Assembly: GCA_916700875.1 (NCBI GenBank)
Contig: CAKAKS010000062.1
Coordinates: forward strand, 10,118,373 to 10,182,372
Reading direction: 5' to 3'
Length of the DNA: 64,000 nt
Origin: Sebastes aleutianus
Lineage: Eukaryota > Chordata > Actinopteri > Perciformes > Sebastidae
Under the pieces are notes generated by a model. It was not told the origin of the DNA. It was given only the letters and a program-made list of their open reading frames with translations, and ran no database searches. Shown here piece by piece: positions 11,730 to 22,600 of this stretch (position 1 is the stretch's first letter; the number at the start of each line of letters is the position of its first letter). A program made the translations under genes and the position numbers.

Positions 11730-13054
11730 GGGCCCATTTTGCATCATCTGTGGTGCAAATTCCTCTCCACCACCTGAGTTAAAAATGAGTTGAAGTGACT
11801 GTAGAAAAGGATCTGTGAGCACAGGAGAATCCACCGGTCCATCACCTGCAACAGCCACCAACATCACTAAAAACCTTGTGTGCACACACACAGCTAATCT
11901 ACACAGCATCTACTGCATTTCATTATAAGATACACAAGATCCAATGTCATCCAATGACATTAGAGGAATAGCTCAGTTAATATGTGCAGATTTGTTGCTT
12001 CAGGAGTGCAATAAATGGTCCAAATCATAAACCACAGCTTGCAATTGCAACAAAAACATCAAAAATTGTTCATGTTCGTATTTGTATTCTTCACCTGCAG
12101 ATTTGTGACACAGCTTGAAAAGAGATAAATTCATTTTTACAGGCCTGTTGTTGTGGATCAGGGCAACAGCAGGATCTATAGTGCTATTTTTGTTTACATG
12201 GACTCATTATCAGAGCTGCAAATGTGTGCTGCAAAGCATCCCCACTACATGTCAGGTTTTTATCTATTAAGCACCACGTCTACAGTGAGCTTACAAGTAG
12301 CACAAGCTAATGTGCAATAACAGAAATATGAAAGCAAAAATGTTATAATTGAAGGTCAACAAATAAAAGGCCTGCCTGAAACCAAGTGGTCCCCACACAC
12401 ATCAAAACCTCAAAACAATAGGATGAATATTATTGTGATTTTGCACTGTTGTTGTCACCTCACCTAATAAACACACTGATAGACCTATTTGAATGGGAAT
12501 ATGTTGCACATCTATACCAGATGTGCCAACCAAATTGAGGTAAATATGCATGAAGAATTGGAGATTGGAATAAATATCCTCCAGGTTTGCATGTAAGCTC
12601 AGATAACAAGGGAGAGCAGAGTCTACCTGAGGATTACTGCCATATGTCAGTCAAAAAGCCACTGGAGCAGAAAGGACACTGGTTTAGCTGACATGCAAGA
12701 ATGCCAAATTGTCGCTGTAAATTAAATTCTAAGGCTAATAATTAAGTGGTGAACATCCCATCGACCCAGTATGTGGTCACTGAGTCCCTCCTCTGCATAA
12801 ACAACATATCAAATCAGATAATAATAAACAGTTGAGCAGACTTGGAGAGGGTCACTTCAGCTAATACATAACAGTCTTTATTCAATTCAATGGCTGAACC
12901 AGTACAGTCATTCATTATATAGTCAACGCATTTAGCAAAGCCAAGACAAACACAGCAACATGCTGCTGACAATGAATGAATGAACACGCCTTTATGGATA
13001 TATCTAAATAGAATTAGCCCTATTTCATGCACCAGCGGATGTTTAATTACTCAC

Positions 13055-13290
13055 CTCTCGTCACTGATGCGCTACTAGCTTGACTTGTACTCCTGCGCGT
13101 CTCTGTTTTTATTCCCTGCTGTTTGTCTCAGGATTTCAGGGCGGATGATGTGTCGACTCCACCAGAGGATGACCACTAGATATTTTTGTTGATTTTTTTT
13201 TTTTTAACCGCTTGCCCCAGTTCTCAAATGGCCAAAAGGAAGGTTTTCCTTCAGTTAGTCTTCAGCTGACAGTTCGCATGGAGGCTCCAG
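13055..13290 (-). other. tob2: tob2 noncoding exon 1 (5' end estimated)
   Basis: Its 3' edge is a strong minus-strand donor, GAGAG|GTGAGTAA. The 5' end is set about 30 bases downstream of the TATA box at 13319-13326 and is therefore approximate. Vertebrate TOB genes have a noncoding first exon joined directly in front of the ATG exon, which fits the acceptor at 9145. Confidence 0.6.
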
Positions 13291-13318
13291 AGAAACTTTA
13301 CTGTTTGACAACCCGGCG

Positions 13319-13326
13319 TATTTATA
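13319..13326 (-). promoter_or_regulatory. tob2: TATA box of the tob2 promoter
   Basis: Reads TATAAATA on the minus strand, about 30 bases before the proposed start. Just upstream on that strand are GC/KLF-type boxes (GGGCGTGTGGGCG, about 13331-13351) and a half-CRE-like CCGTCACG. Confidence 0.7.
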
Positions 13327-13398
13327 CACTGTGTGACTCGCCCACACGCCCGTGACGGCAGGAACTACTTTCTTCATATTATAGTAATTTTTATTATT

Positions 13399-13408
13399 CC
13401 ATATAAGG
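13399..13408. promoter_or_regulatory. tob2: CArG box (SRF site) upstream of tob2
   Basis: CCATATAAGG is a perfect CC(A/T)6GG serum response element, about 75 bases upstream of the tob2 TATA box. A CAGGAA ETS-like core lies about 45 bases closer to the gene (about 13357). TOB-family genes are growth-factor-inducible early genes, so SRF control is plausible. This is motif evidence only. Confidence 0.6.
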
Positions 13409-13409
13409 G

Positions 13410-14628
13410 GTATTTATGCATTATGTTCTCCTGTCAGAAAATCATTAATACCATGCACAATATATATATAAATATATATATAAAATAAAAAATATATATA
13501 AATATATATATTAAAAACAAAACTGCAAAAAAACAATAATAATAATTAGTCTTTACTCACTCTTCATTTACTAGACAAGATAATATATACATAATAATTC
13601 ATAGTCTTCCTCTTAAAGTATTGACCCCCCCAAAAAAAACATTATGACGTCTTTTCCCCCATGTTTACCTAGCGGGCTCTAGTTTAATTGGCGGAGGGAT
13701 ATTTGTAGTTTTCCTAAGGTGCTGAGCAATTTGCTAAAAATATAAGCGGTGATAGCAACAGAGTCTCTATTGGCTGAGATGGAGGAGGACCCACACATTA
13801 TTGGGCTGCAGCGTCCATTCAGAAGCCAAAGCAACCTGACTTCTACCAGGGGGGCTTGTGGGAAATGATGTTCTTGTCAGTAAATGGTGTGTGGTGATGA
13901 GAGTGTTAAATTATAAGATGTGCTTTGGCTTTTTGTTGACTCTGGGTTAGTTATGTATTCACACAATTATACATGTTTCTTAACTGTAGGGTCAGGCTTC
14001 TATAGTATCTTATGAGTTTCACTGTGATAATGGACTTTTTATTTAAAAAAAAAAAATGAATGCATTCGAATGATATGGATTAAAACCCATGCATGACAAA
14101 ATCTTATGTTTACACCACAGACTGTATATAAATGGTTTACACAAACACATTTGGTAGCCATATTTTTCAGCTCGTCCTATGTGTAAATTTAAGTATTTTT
14201 TCTTCATCTTTGACTTTAAAGCTCAGACGTGTTTGTTTCCATTTGGATAATCTAAGGTTTAAAGACTCATTTAAAGCAGGTGTTTGAGTTATTGACACTA
14301 ATGTCATCTTAAGGCATTTGAAATAGATTATTGTTTAGTGTTTTGTTAAGTATTGTGTGATGTACTTCAAGTAGAAAATATTTTCAAAATAAGATAAGAT
14401 AGAGTTGAACATGACACATCAAGTTAACAGATAGTACAAAGTGAGCCTGAAAAAAATAAATGCCCAAGTACATTTTTACTTTTCTTTACTTCAGTAATGT
14501 CCTCCAGATAGTTATGTTTTTATGCGACTGCAGTGTCTAATATTGCATTAAACTATAAAAACATATTCACTCATTATATTTATATCATATTATATGTGAT
14601 ATTATGTTATGTATTATGAATATAGTTC
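13410..14628. other. Intergenic DNA between tob2 and aco2
   Basis: AT-rich, with (TA)n-like runs at 13460-13515 and no coding exon visible on either strand. Human PHF5A occupies the equivalent interval, but I find no trace of its coding sequence here. Confidence 0.6.
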
Positions 14629-15599
14629 CAGTGGTGGAAGAAGTATTGAAAACTTTTCCTTAAGATAGTAGCAATACTACACTTTAAAATGCTCCATTAA
14701 GTAATTTCTAAAACTGTGTACTCTTGCGTAACTGATTCTCATTCAAAAACCAAATTACAACATACATTGGCTGTAGACATCTGATATGTACCTTAACTTG
14801 TCTGTGTGACTATGTGTATTTACGTTTATATTATGATCTTTTGTTGCTGATTGTTTATGTATGTTTGAAAATACATATGTATATGTGTATTATTATTATT
14901 ATTTTACCTATACTGTGGTTTAGTTGATAATTCTGTTCTTCATTCTACTTTTTATTAATTTAATTTAATTCATGATTTAATTTTATTCTTTATTTGTTTT
15001 GAAAAATGTGTCAAAATGCACACTTCTGTATTTGGTATTTCACACTGAATGGATTGCAAAGTTATGTTGTTGATGAAAAAGTTAAATAAAATAAATAAAA
15101 AATAAAATAGAATGCTCCATTAAAGTCCTACATTCATTTACTTAAGCGGAAGTACAAAAGTATTAGCAGTAAAAAAAATGTATCAAAAAGTATCCCAATT
15201 TAAAGTAACCTACTTGTTGTGCAGTAGTAGGCCCTTGTCAGAGGGTTGTATTACTGGATCATCATTATTGCTGCATCACTGTGTAAGCAACATTTTAATG
15301 TTGTGTTCTATTGTGTAGGTGGAGCTGGTTTTAGTTATGTCCCGGGTACTATAGACCTAGCTAACTATTTTACACAATGTTAGGTAATTTAATCTTGCAA
15401 TGCGTAATATTTTTTCAGATAATGATATGTTTTTGCAGGCCTATGTAAAATCTGAAACTTAAAAGTAATTGTAACTGTCAAATAAACATAGAGGAGTAAA
15501 AGTACAATATTTTCCTCTGAAATTAAGTGCAGTAGGTACTTAAAAAATTGTACTTAAGTACAGTACTCAAGTAAATGTCTGTTACTCTCCCCCACTGCC
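14629..15599. mobile_element. hAT-like non-autonomous element (CAGTGGTGGAAGAAGT end), interrupted
   Basis: Left end CAGTGGTGGAAGAAGTA; the right end, reverse complemented, reads GGCAGTGGGGGAGAGTAAC. It contains the teleost-typical TACTTAAGTACAGTACTCAAGTAA block. Another member lies at 37063-37428 and a fragment at 49258-49345. A second element is inserted at 14701-15110. Confidence 0.65.
14701..15110 (+). mobile_element. Nested retroposed insert with 13-bp target duplication
   Basis: About 410 bp flanked by a perfect direct repeat AATGCTCCATTAA (14688-14700 and 15111-15123) and ending in an A-rich tail (about 15083-15108, AAATAAAATAAATAAAAAAT-like). Long target duplication plus A-rich 3' tail indicates target-primed reverse transcription, so this is a short LINE 3' fragment or another LINE-mobilised transcript. 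No coding sequence is seen. Confidence 0.7.
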
Positions 15600-15729
15600 T
15601 AGTTAATACATGTGAGAAACAGATTAGATTTATATGTAATATAGGTGTTATCAGGATGTTACTGGCACAAGTCATGTAGAAACTTAATTTAATTTTTTGT
15701 CCTATATGTTTATGGAACAACAACAACAC

Positions 15730-15803
15730 CAATATAATAATAAAATAATAATAATAATAATAATAATAGCCTACTACTACTACTACTACTAATAATAATA
15801 CCA

Positions 15804-15835
<32 letters not shown>

Positions 15836-15962
15836 CATTATTATTATCATCATTTTTATTTTAATTATTATTGATGTTGTTGTAATTATAATTATAATAA
15901 TAATAATAATAATAATAATAGCCTACTACTACTACTACTACTAATAATAATAATAATAACCA

Positions 15963-15994
<32 letters not shown>

Positions 15995-16160
15995 CATTAT
16001 TATTATCATTTTTATTTGAATTATTATTGATGTTGTTGTAATTATAATTATAATAATAATAATAATAATAATAGCCTACTACTACTAATACTAATAATAA
16101 TAATAATAACCAATTATTATTATTATCATAATATAAAAAATATATTATTATTATTATTGT

Positions 16161-16204
<44 letters not shown>

Positions 16205-16383
16205 CCTACTACTACTACTACTACTACTACTAATAATAATAATAATAATACCCTACTACTACTACTACTACTACTAATAATAATAATAATAATAATACCC
16301 TACTACTACTACTACTACTAATACCAATTATTATTATTATCAACATTTTTATTATTATTATTATTATTATTATTGTTGTTGTC

Positions 16384-16419
<36 letters not shown>

Positions 16420-16545
16420 GCCTACTACTACTACTACCAATAATAATAATAATAATTACCAATTATTATTGTTATCATAATTTAAAAATATATATTATTG
16501 TTATTGTTATAATAATAATAATAACAACAATAATAATAATAATAT
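15730..16545. repeat. Higher-order (TAA)n/(TAC)n/(TTA)n array
   Basis: About 815 bp of triplet repeats that switch between TAA, CTA and TTA runs. The marker AGCCTACTAC or ACCCTACTAC recurs near 15769, 15921, 16074, 16204, 16251, 16298 and 16421. The early spacing is 152-153 bases and the middle spacing 47 bases, so the triplets are organised in larger tandem units. The array ends about 120 bases before the aco2 start codon. Confidence 0.9.
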
Positions 16546-16621
16546 ACTTTAATAATTCACTTTATTATTTAATCTTTTATGTATTTATTCTTTAACGCAG
16601 TAACGCGCTCCCTGAGCCAGC

Positions 16622-16629
16622 TACGTCAC
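16622..16629 (+). promoter_or_regulatory. aco2: CRE-like element in the aco2 proximal promoter/5' UTR
   Basis: TACGTCAC, a near-match to the CRE, lies 37-44 bases before the aco2 ATG. No TATA box is visible. The stretch between the triplet array and the ATG is only about 120 bases. Confidence 0.35.
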
Positions 16630-16640
16630 AGGAGGGCGAC

Positions 16641-16673
16641 ACACTCATCTTTGTCAGTGAACAAAATGGCGTC
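16641..16673 (+). promoter_or_regulatory. aco2: Iron-responsive element in the aco2 5' UTR
   Basis: A complete IRE: bulged C at 16649, five-base-pair upper stem TTTGT (16650-16654) with ACAAA (16661-16665), and hexaloop CAGTGA (16655-16660). The lower stem CAT (16646-16648) pairs with the start codon ATG (16666-16668). Mammalian ACO2 carries the same cap-proximal IRE, bound by IRP1/IRP2 when iron is low to block translation. The loop fits CAGUGH and all upper-stem pairs are Watson-Crick. Confidence 0.93.
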
Positions 16674-19600
16674 CTACTGTTTGACTGTCACCAGACTGCG
16701 GGTAAGAAAACGGTTATTTCACTTTCACAGACCTTTTAACTGCTTTGCTATCGACCACACATGTGACAACAGATATGTGTTGTCGTGTAATTCAGCCGCC
16801 GGGTCTTAAATGTGACCGACAGCGGCTGAATGTGTAGTAAAGAGCTCAGCGAGCCGCTCCGGTCAGGTCACAGCGTCCTCGGTTGACTCACCATGGCGAC
16901 GCGATGTAACGGTTATAAACCAGCTCCGAAACCACAGCAACCACCGTTACACCGTGTTGTTGTTACCACTAGTAACTAGATCAGACGTTATCAAACTGAA
17001 AAGAGGCTGAAAACGGTCCCAGGTGGCCGGATGTTTGCAAGGTGATCACAAGGTTACAGTAGTTTTCTCAATACGCACTTCATAACAGTTCACTCCGGAT
17101 TCATTATCAAGATTCAAGATGCAAGATGCAAGATGCAAGATTCAAGAGTTTTATTTGCCATTTGCACCTAAAAATAAGTACATTTGAATTGTGAGCAGTT
17201 TAAACCGAGTCAGCTTTAAGAAAAGAAAAAAGGTAGAAAAGTCACAAGGTAATTACAGTATAAAATAAGTAACACATTCAACTCAACACAATAAATAAAG
17301 TATTAAGTGTAGTCAATAAATAACCTAACCTACCCTCTGCATAGGAACGATACCCCCAGAATACTAATATGCAGTATATATGCTGATGCACAGCAGTGTG
17401 TTTCTGGCCTCATGTTGGCTAGTGGGTCAAATCAGATAGTATATGTTTATTTGAATAGCACAGGGCCTTCGTTAAGCATCTGTTTATGTAAACACAAATA
17501 AGTCTGCTGCTCATAAAGTAACCTGCTGCCTATCTGTGTCTTCTAAACAATGAATATTTGTTGTCTGCTGGGTGTGGTCTTGCTTTCATTGGTGCTTCAT
17601 CAATTTATTATCTAAATATTTCCATTGGAATTTCAGAATATAAATCAAAAAGCTTTTATGTCATCACACATACAGTATAAACAATCACATATGCCTGCAT
17701 CTATTATTCCCATAAATGAATATCATATGGTATAAAGGAGGAAACAAATACATAGTTTACTCCTGAGAGCTGGGACTGATGCACAGCAGTGTGTTAAGAT
17801 AAGATAAAATAAGATAAGATATACTTTTATTGTCCCCGTGGGGACATTTTTCCTGGACTCCGTCCAACTGCAGTTACAAACACTAAATTAAAACAGCATC
17901 AACAACAATAATAAACGATTCCACACAAGACAGGGAAACAGTTCCACAGAAACAGATGTTTCAACACATACACAGTCCACGTACATAATGGCACATACTA
18001 TCACACACACCATGGCAGGTATTGCACCCAGTTAGTGCACTGCACCGTCTACCGTCTTGCCCATATTGCACAGACAATAACCCAATATTACACAGATGCA
18101 ACATATTGCACTGTCCCAATTTAACATATTGCACTGTCCCTATTTAACATATTGCACTGTCATTGTGATAGCTTTATGTTACGAGTTGTTGAGGAGTTTA
18201 ATAGACATTAAACCCACTAGCCAACATGGGTCTTATGTTGGCTAGTGGGTCAAATCAGATGGTATATGTTTATTTTAATAGCACAGGGCCTTCGGTAAGC
18301 ATCTGTTTACAAAAAGGATGTAAACACAAATAAGTCTGCTGCTCATAAAGTAACCTGCTAATCTAATCTGTGTCTTGTAAACAATGCATATTTGTTGTCT
18401 GCTGGTATGAGGTCTGGCTTTTATTGGTGCTTCATCAATTTATTATCTAAATATTTTCATTGGAGTTTCAGAATATAAATCAAAAAAACGTTATGTCATC
18501 ACACATACAGTATAAACCATCACATATGCCTGCATCTATTATTCCCATAAATGAGTATCATATAGTATAAAGGAGGAAACAAATACATAGTTTACTCCTG
18601 AGAGCTGGGACTGATGCACATCAGTGTGTTAAGATAAGATAAGATAAGATAAGATAGGTTGCCAGAGTAGTGTGCTTGAGTTGTCTGAGTTTGAGATGTG
18701 CCATGACCTCCTTTAGCCAACATTTATGAGATGTGCCATAGTAGTATTTTTCCATTTTGAAGAGAGTCAATGTAATACAATGTAGAAAAGGGCATAGTCT
18801 CAGTCCTTACATGTTTAGTTTATTATTTGGATCAATATGGGCTAGATAGCATAGCATAGCATAGCATTGAGTTTACATTATATAAAAACTATTCATTCAA
18901 ACAAGTTCTTCATGAACCACTTGCACTTGTTACTGTCAAAATAGCTGGACAACACTGAACCTGCTGGTCAGTGGTGTGTCAGTGTGTCAGTGGTGTTGCC
19001 ACAATAAACTGTCAAAGATTTGCACAGTTTGTATAGACTAGATGGATATTCTCCTCATTTAGGCTTAACTTAAGGAAAAGACCAAACTGACCATATTTGG
19101 CTAACTTTTGATCACTTGTCAATGCTGGCCACCAAAAAACACCACTTTCTGGAGCTATGAGAAAGGGCCTCTGAGCAAATTTTCCACTCCTGCTGGTTTA
19201 TTTACACTGATTTTGTTAGTTAACAGTGCTCCTCTGATTTACTTTGCCTCTTAACCTCTAGTGTTCATACGTAGTAAACAGTGTAGTGTATCAGACTGTC
19301 AGTGACAGCCTAGCGGGTGCTGCTAGCCCCTGAAATATGAGCCGTATAAACTCTCACCCAGTTTTCTCTGAGCAAGATGACTTTCCACTGAATAATATAA
19401 ACACTGAGGGTCAGATATTCACCAAGTGAACATAGCATCCCTTGTGTGTCGCCTAGAATCGCTCATTGGCATGACTGGTTTAAATCCAATCCTATAATAT
19501 AGCTTACTTTGCTGGTAGTGGCAAATGACATCAACTAATAAAAATGACTCACACTTAAAGCAGTGGCCTGATTTAAATTCTAACATTCAGTCTGATATTA

Positions 19601-22600
19601 GGTTTCTGCCAGAGTTTTGATGTAATAGTTATATATGTAATGCATTTTACTCCATAATAAAGCTTTACATTGCACACTTAAAGTACATTAAAGTTATCGA
19701 AAGAAAGGTCTTGAAATGCTTTATTTATACAGTGTATACAGATAGATTAATGTCAGTCTGATGTTGCTGTAGCAGGAAGATTTGGACGGTATTTTCACAA
19801 CCTGCTGTTTTTACCGGCATGAACAAAATCCTGACACAATTCAGCTAGAGCTGTAACAATTGATTGATTAGTTGTCAACTATTGAATTAATTGCTAACTA
19901 TTTTGATAATCTATTAATCGGTTTGATTCTTTAAGAAAGAAAAATTCTCTGATTCCAGCTTCCTAAATGTGAATATTTTCTGGTTTCTTTACTCCTCTAT
20001 GACAGTAAACTGAATATCTCTGAGTTGTGGACAAAACAAGACATTTGAGGACGTCATTTTGGGCTTTGGGAAACACCAATCAACATTTTTCACCATTTTC
20101 TGACATTTTATAAACCAAACAACTAATCGATTAATCGAGAACACATTTTGGTCACCTCAAAATGTCTTAATCGACAATACAAATAATCGTTAGTTGCAGC
20201 CCTACTCTTAACAAACATATATATACTGTAGATATATACAGTATATATATGCTGTAGACCAAACAACTAGTTGATTAATCGAGAAAATAATCAACAGATT
20301 AATCGACTATAAAAATAATCGTTAGTTGGAGTTGTTGGTTAAAAAAAACTAACTAAAATTGTTGCTAAAATGGAAGCAAAACGAGAGTCTCTTTGCTGGC
20401 TGAAGCACACTGTTATTTACGTGGCATATGTTAGAAATTGGTTCTAGGATTTTAACAAGTCCAGTGGGTCATTCTTGTCGGCTGGTATAGATGGAGAACA
20501 GTGGGATAAGATAAACAGAGTTAACAATGACTGATCAATTAAAATATGCTTTATTCGGCTCCAATACTGATCTTGTAGAGCGGGTCGGGATGTCTAACCA
20601 AACTGACTGAGCCTTTTGGGACCAAAATGGTGGATTCTTCCTCTTCTGTCTTTCTGTATGCCACATTTTTAATGGTGCCACTTGCAAGATTATGTTTTAA
20701 CTATCCTCACACATGGTCCTACTCTTGCAGCATTTAATTGCCTCTATTTCCTCCGCATAGTTATTATATAACTCAGAACTTAATGTGTTAGTCCTAAACT
20801 GTACAATAAAACTTTGTTTATGGTGTTATGTCTCAAACATGTCCTCTGTTCCCTCTGGTCCAGCTGGCCCTTGGAACTGGGGCGAGGCGTCTTCATGTCT
20901 CCGCAGCCTTCAGCGCCAAGGCCAAGGTGGCCATGAGCCGCTTTGAGCCCGGCTCCAGCATTAACTATGAGAAGCTGCACGAGAACATCAACATTGTGCG
21001 CAAGAGGTCAGCGGTCACCCTTCTCAGAAATACACACAAACACACAGAGTCCTTGTTGATTACAGTTTGGCTCATGAGGAATGGCTGGTGTTTATTACAG
21101 CTGCACAGTTAATCTGGTGACATTTACAGTGTTGACGTATGAGTGCCAGCAGGGCCCACGGAGCTAACTTTGGATGTCCTGGTGTTCCTCTTTTACTGAG
21201 CTTACCACATGCTGTAATCCAGGAATAGGAGATGCCTTTAGTGTGGCTGTTCTATGACTATTATATGAACAGTTGGCCCCCAAGTGTTTGCTGTCCTGAT
21301 AAGCCGTATTTGCTTTTGGTGTTAAGGGCTTTTCCATGATTCTTGGCAACAGGCGACATACAGTACACTACTTTCCAAAAGTGAGACACAACATACGGAA
21401 GAACAGAACACTTGAAATACACTATATAGACATTAGAAGTAAGATGTTTTTAGACAAATTAATAAAACTTGTAGTATTTGACTCTACAAACACAATTTTT
21501 ACCGCATCTCTCCATTACTCCACCCAACCAGGCTCGGCAGGCCTCTCACTCTGTCGGAGAAGATTGTGTACGGTCACCTGGATGATCCAGCGGGGCAGGA
21601 TATCGACCGCGGCCGCACTTACCTGCGCCTGCGTCCAGACCGCGTGGCTATGCAAGACGCCACAGCTCAGATGGCCATGCTACAGTTCATCAGCAGTGGT
21701 CTGGCCAGGGTGGCGGTTCCCTCCACCATCCACTGTGATCATCTGATTGAGGCTCAGATTGGAGGAGCCGAGGACCTGCAGAGGGCCAAGGTGAGGACAG
21801 ATGGATGGAGTATTATACAGTATATATATTATATATATATATTTATGGTACAGTCATTGTTTGGACTTTGACATTGGCAGAAGGAGAGTTGCAAAATTCT
21901 GGGAATATTCAAGTTGTAGACTTTCCATGGGAATTAACAGGAATATATGAGAATCAATGGGAATAAAATGGAAATAAAGGGGTTATCTGCTCAGGCTGTA
22001 TTTACCACGTCATTTGCCGATAGAAACAGCTCTTTTACCATATTATAAGCAGACATAGTCCATTAATTTGCCAAATATATCTATTAATTTGTCAAATACA
22101 TACAATGTGAAATGTGCCATGTGGTGAGTTAGCTAGCAAGTTAACTAATGGGGAAAGGTACTTTGAAAATTTGAGCCAACGGTGTGAGCCGTGTACAAAC
22201 CTAAGATTTAAAGTGAACTCATTTTATTAAAAAAAAAAATGTTTTACAATAAAGAATGAATATAAATTGATTAATTAAAACTCCTCAATTAGCTCAATCA
22301 AGCTACATCCCACATAGTAACAACAGAAGGTGTTAGTAAGTAATGAACTGTGTGCTTTAGGCTACTATCTGCTGGTTGACTGAAATATCATAAAAAATAT
22401 AAAATATATTCACTCCAGTAATATAATCAAAAGTTACATCATGAAAGCATGTAGTCCTTTATAGTCCAGACAGTGCAGTAGTGTGCTGTAGATTGCGCTG
22501 CTGAATTCAGTGCATGGTTACAATTCAATTCAATGATTTTAATTTTAACCAAAACATGCCATAAGACCTAGTATCCTATTACTGCTTTTTAAATTGAAAT

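Larger units (their letters stand above)
9145..13054 (-). other. tob2: tob2 5'-UTR intron
   Basis: Minus-strand donor AG|GTGAGTAA at 13054/13053 and acceptor GGTGCAG ending at 9145. The contents are two TIR-element copies (9624-9942 and 10772-11098), a (TA)n run at 11706-11729 and otherwise unannotated AT-rich DNA. A 77-codon plus-strand frame at 10415-10648 matches nothing I recognise. Confidence 0.6.

Noticed and set aside
15766..16500. CRISPR-like spacing of TACTAC units
   Set aside because: Triplet microsatellite in a vertebrate nuclear locus; no unique spacers or cas genes.
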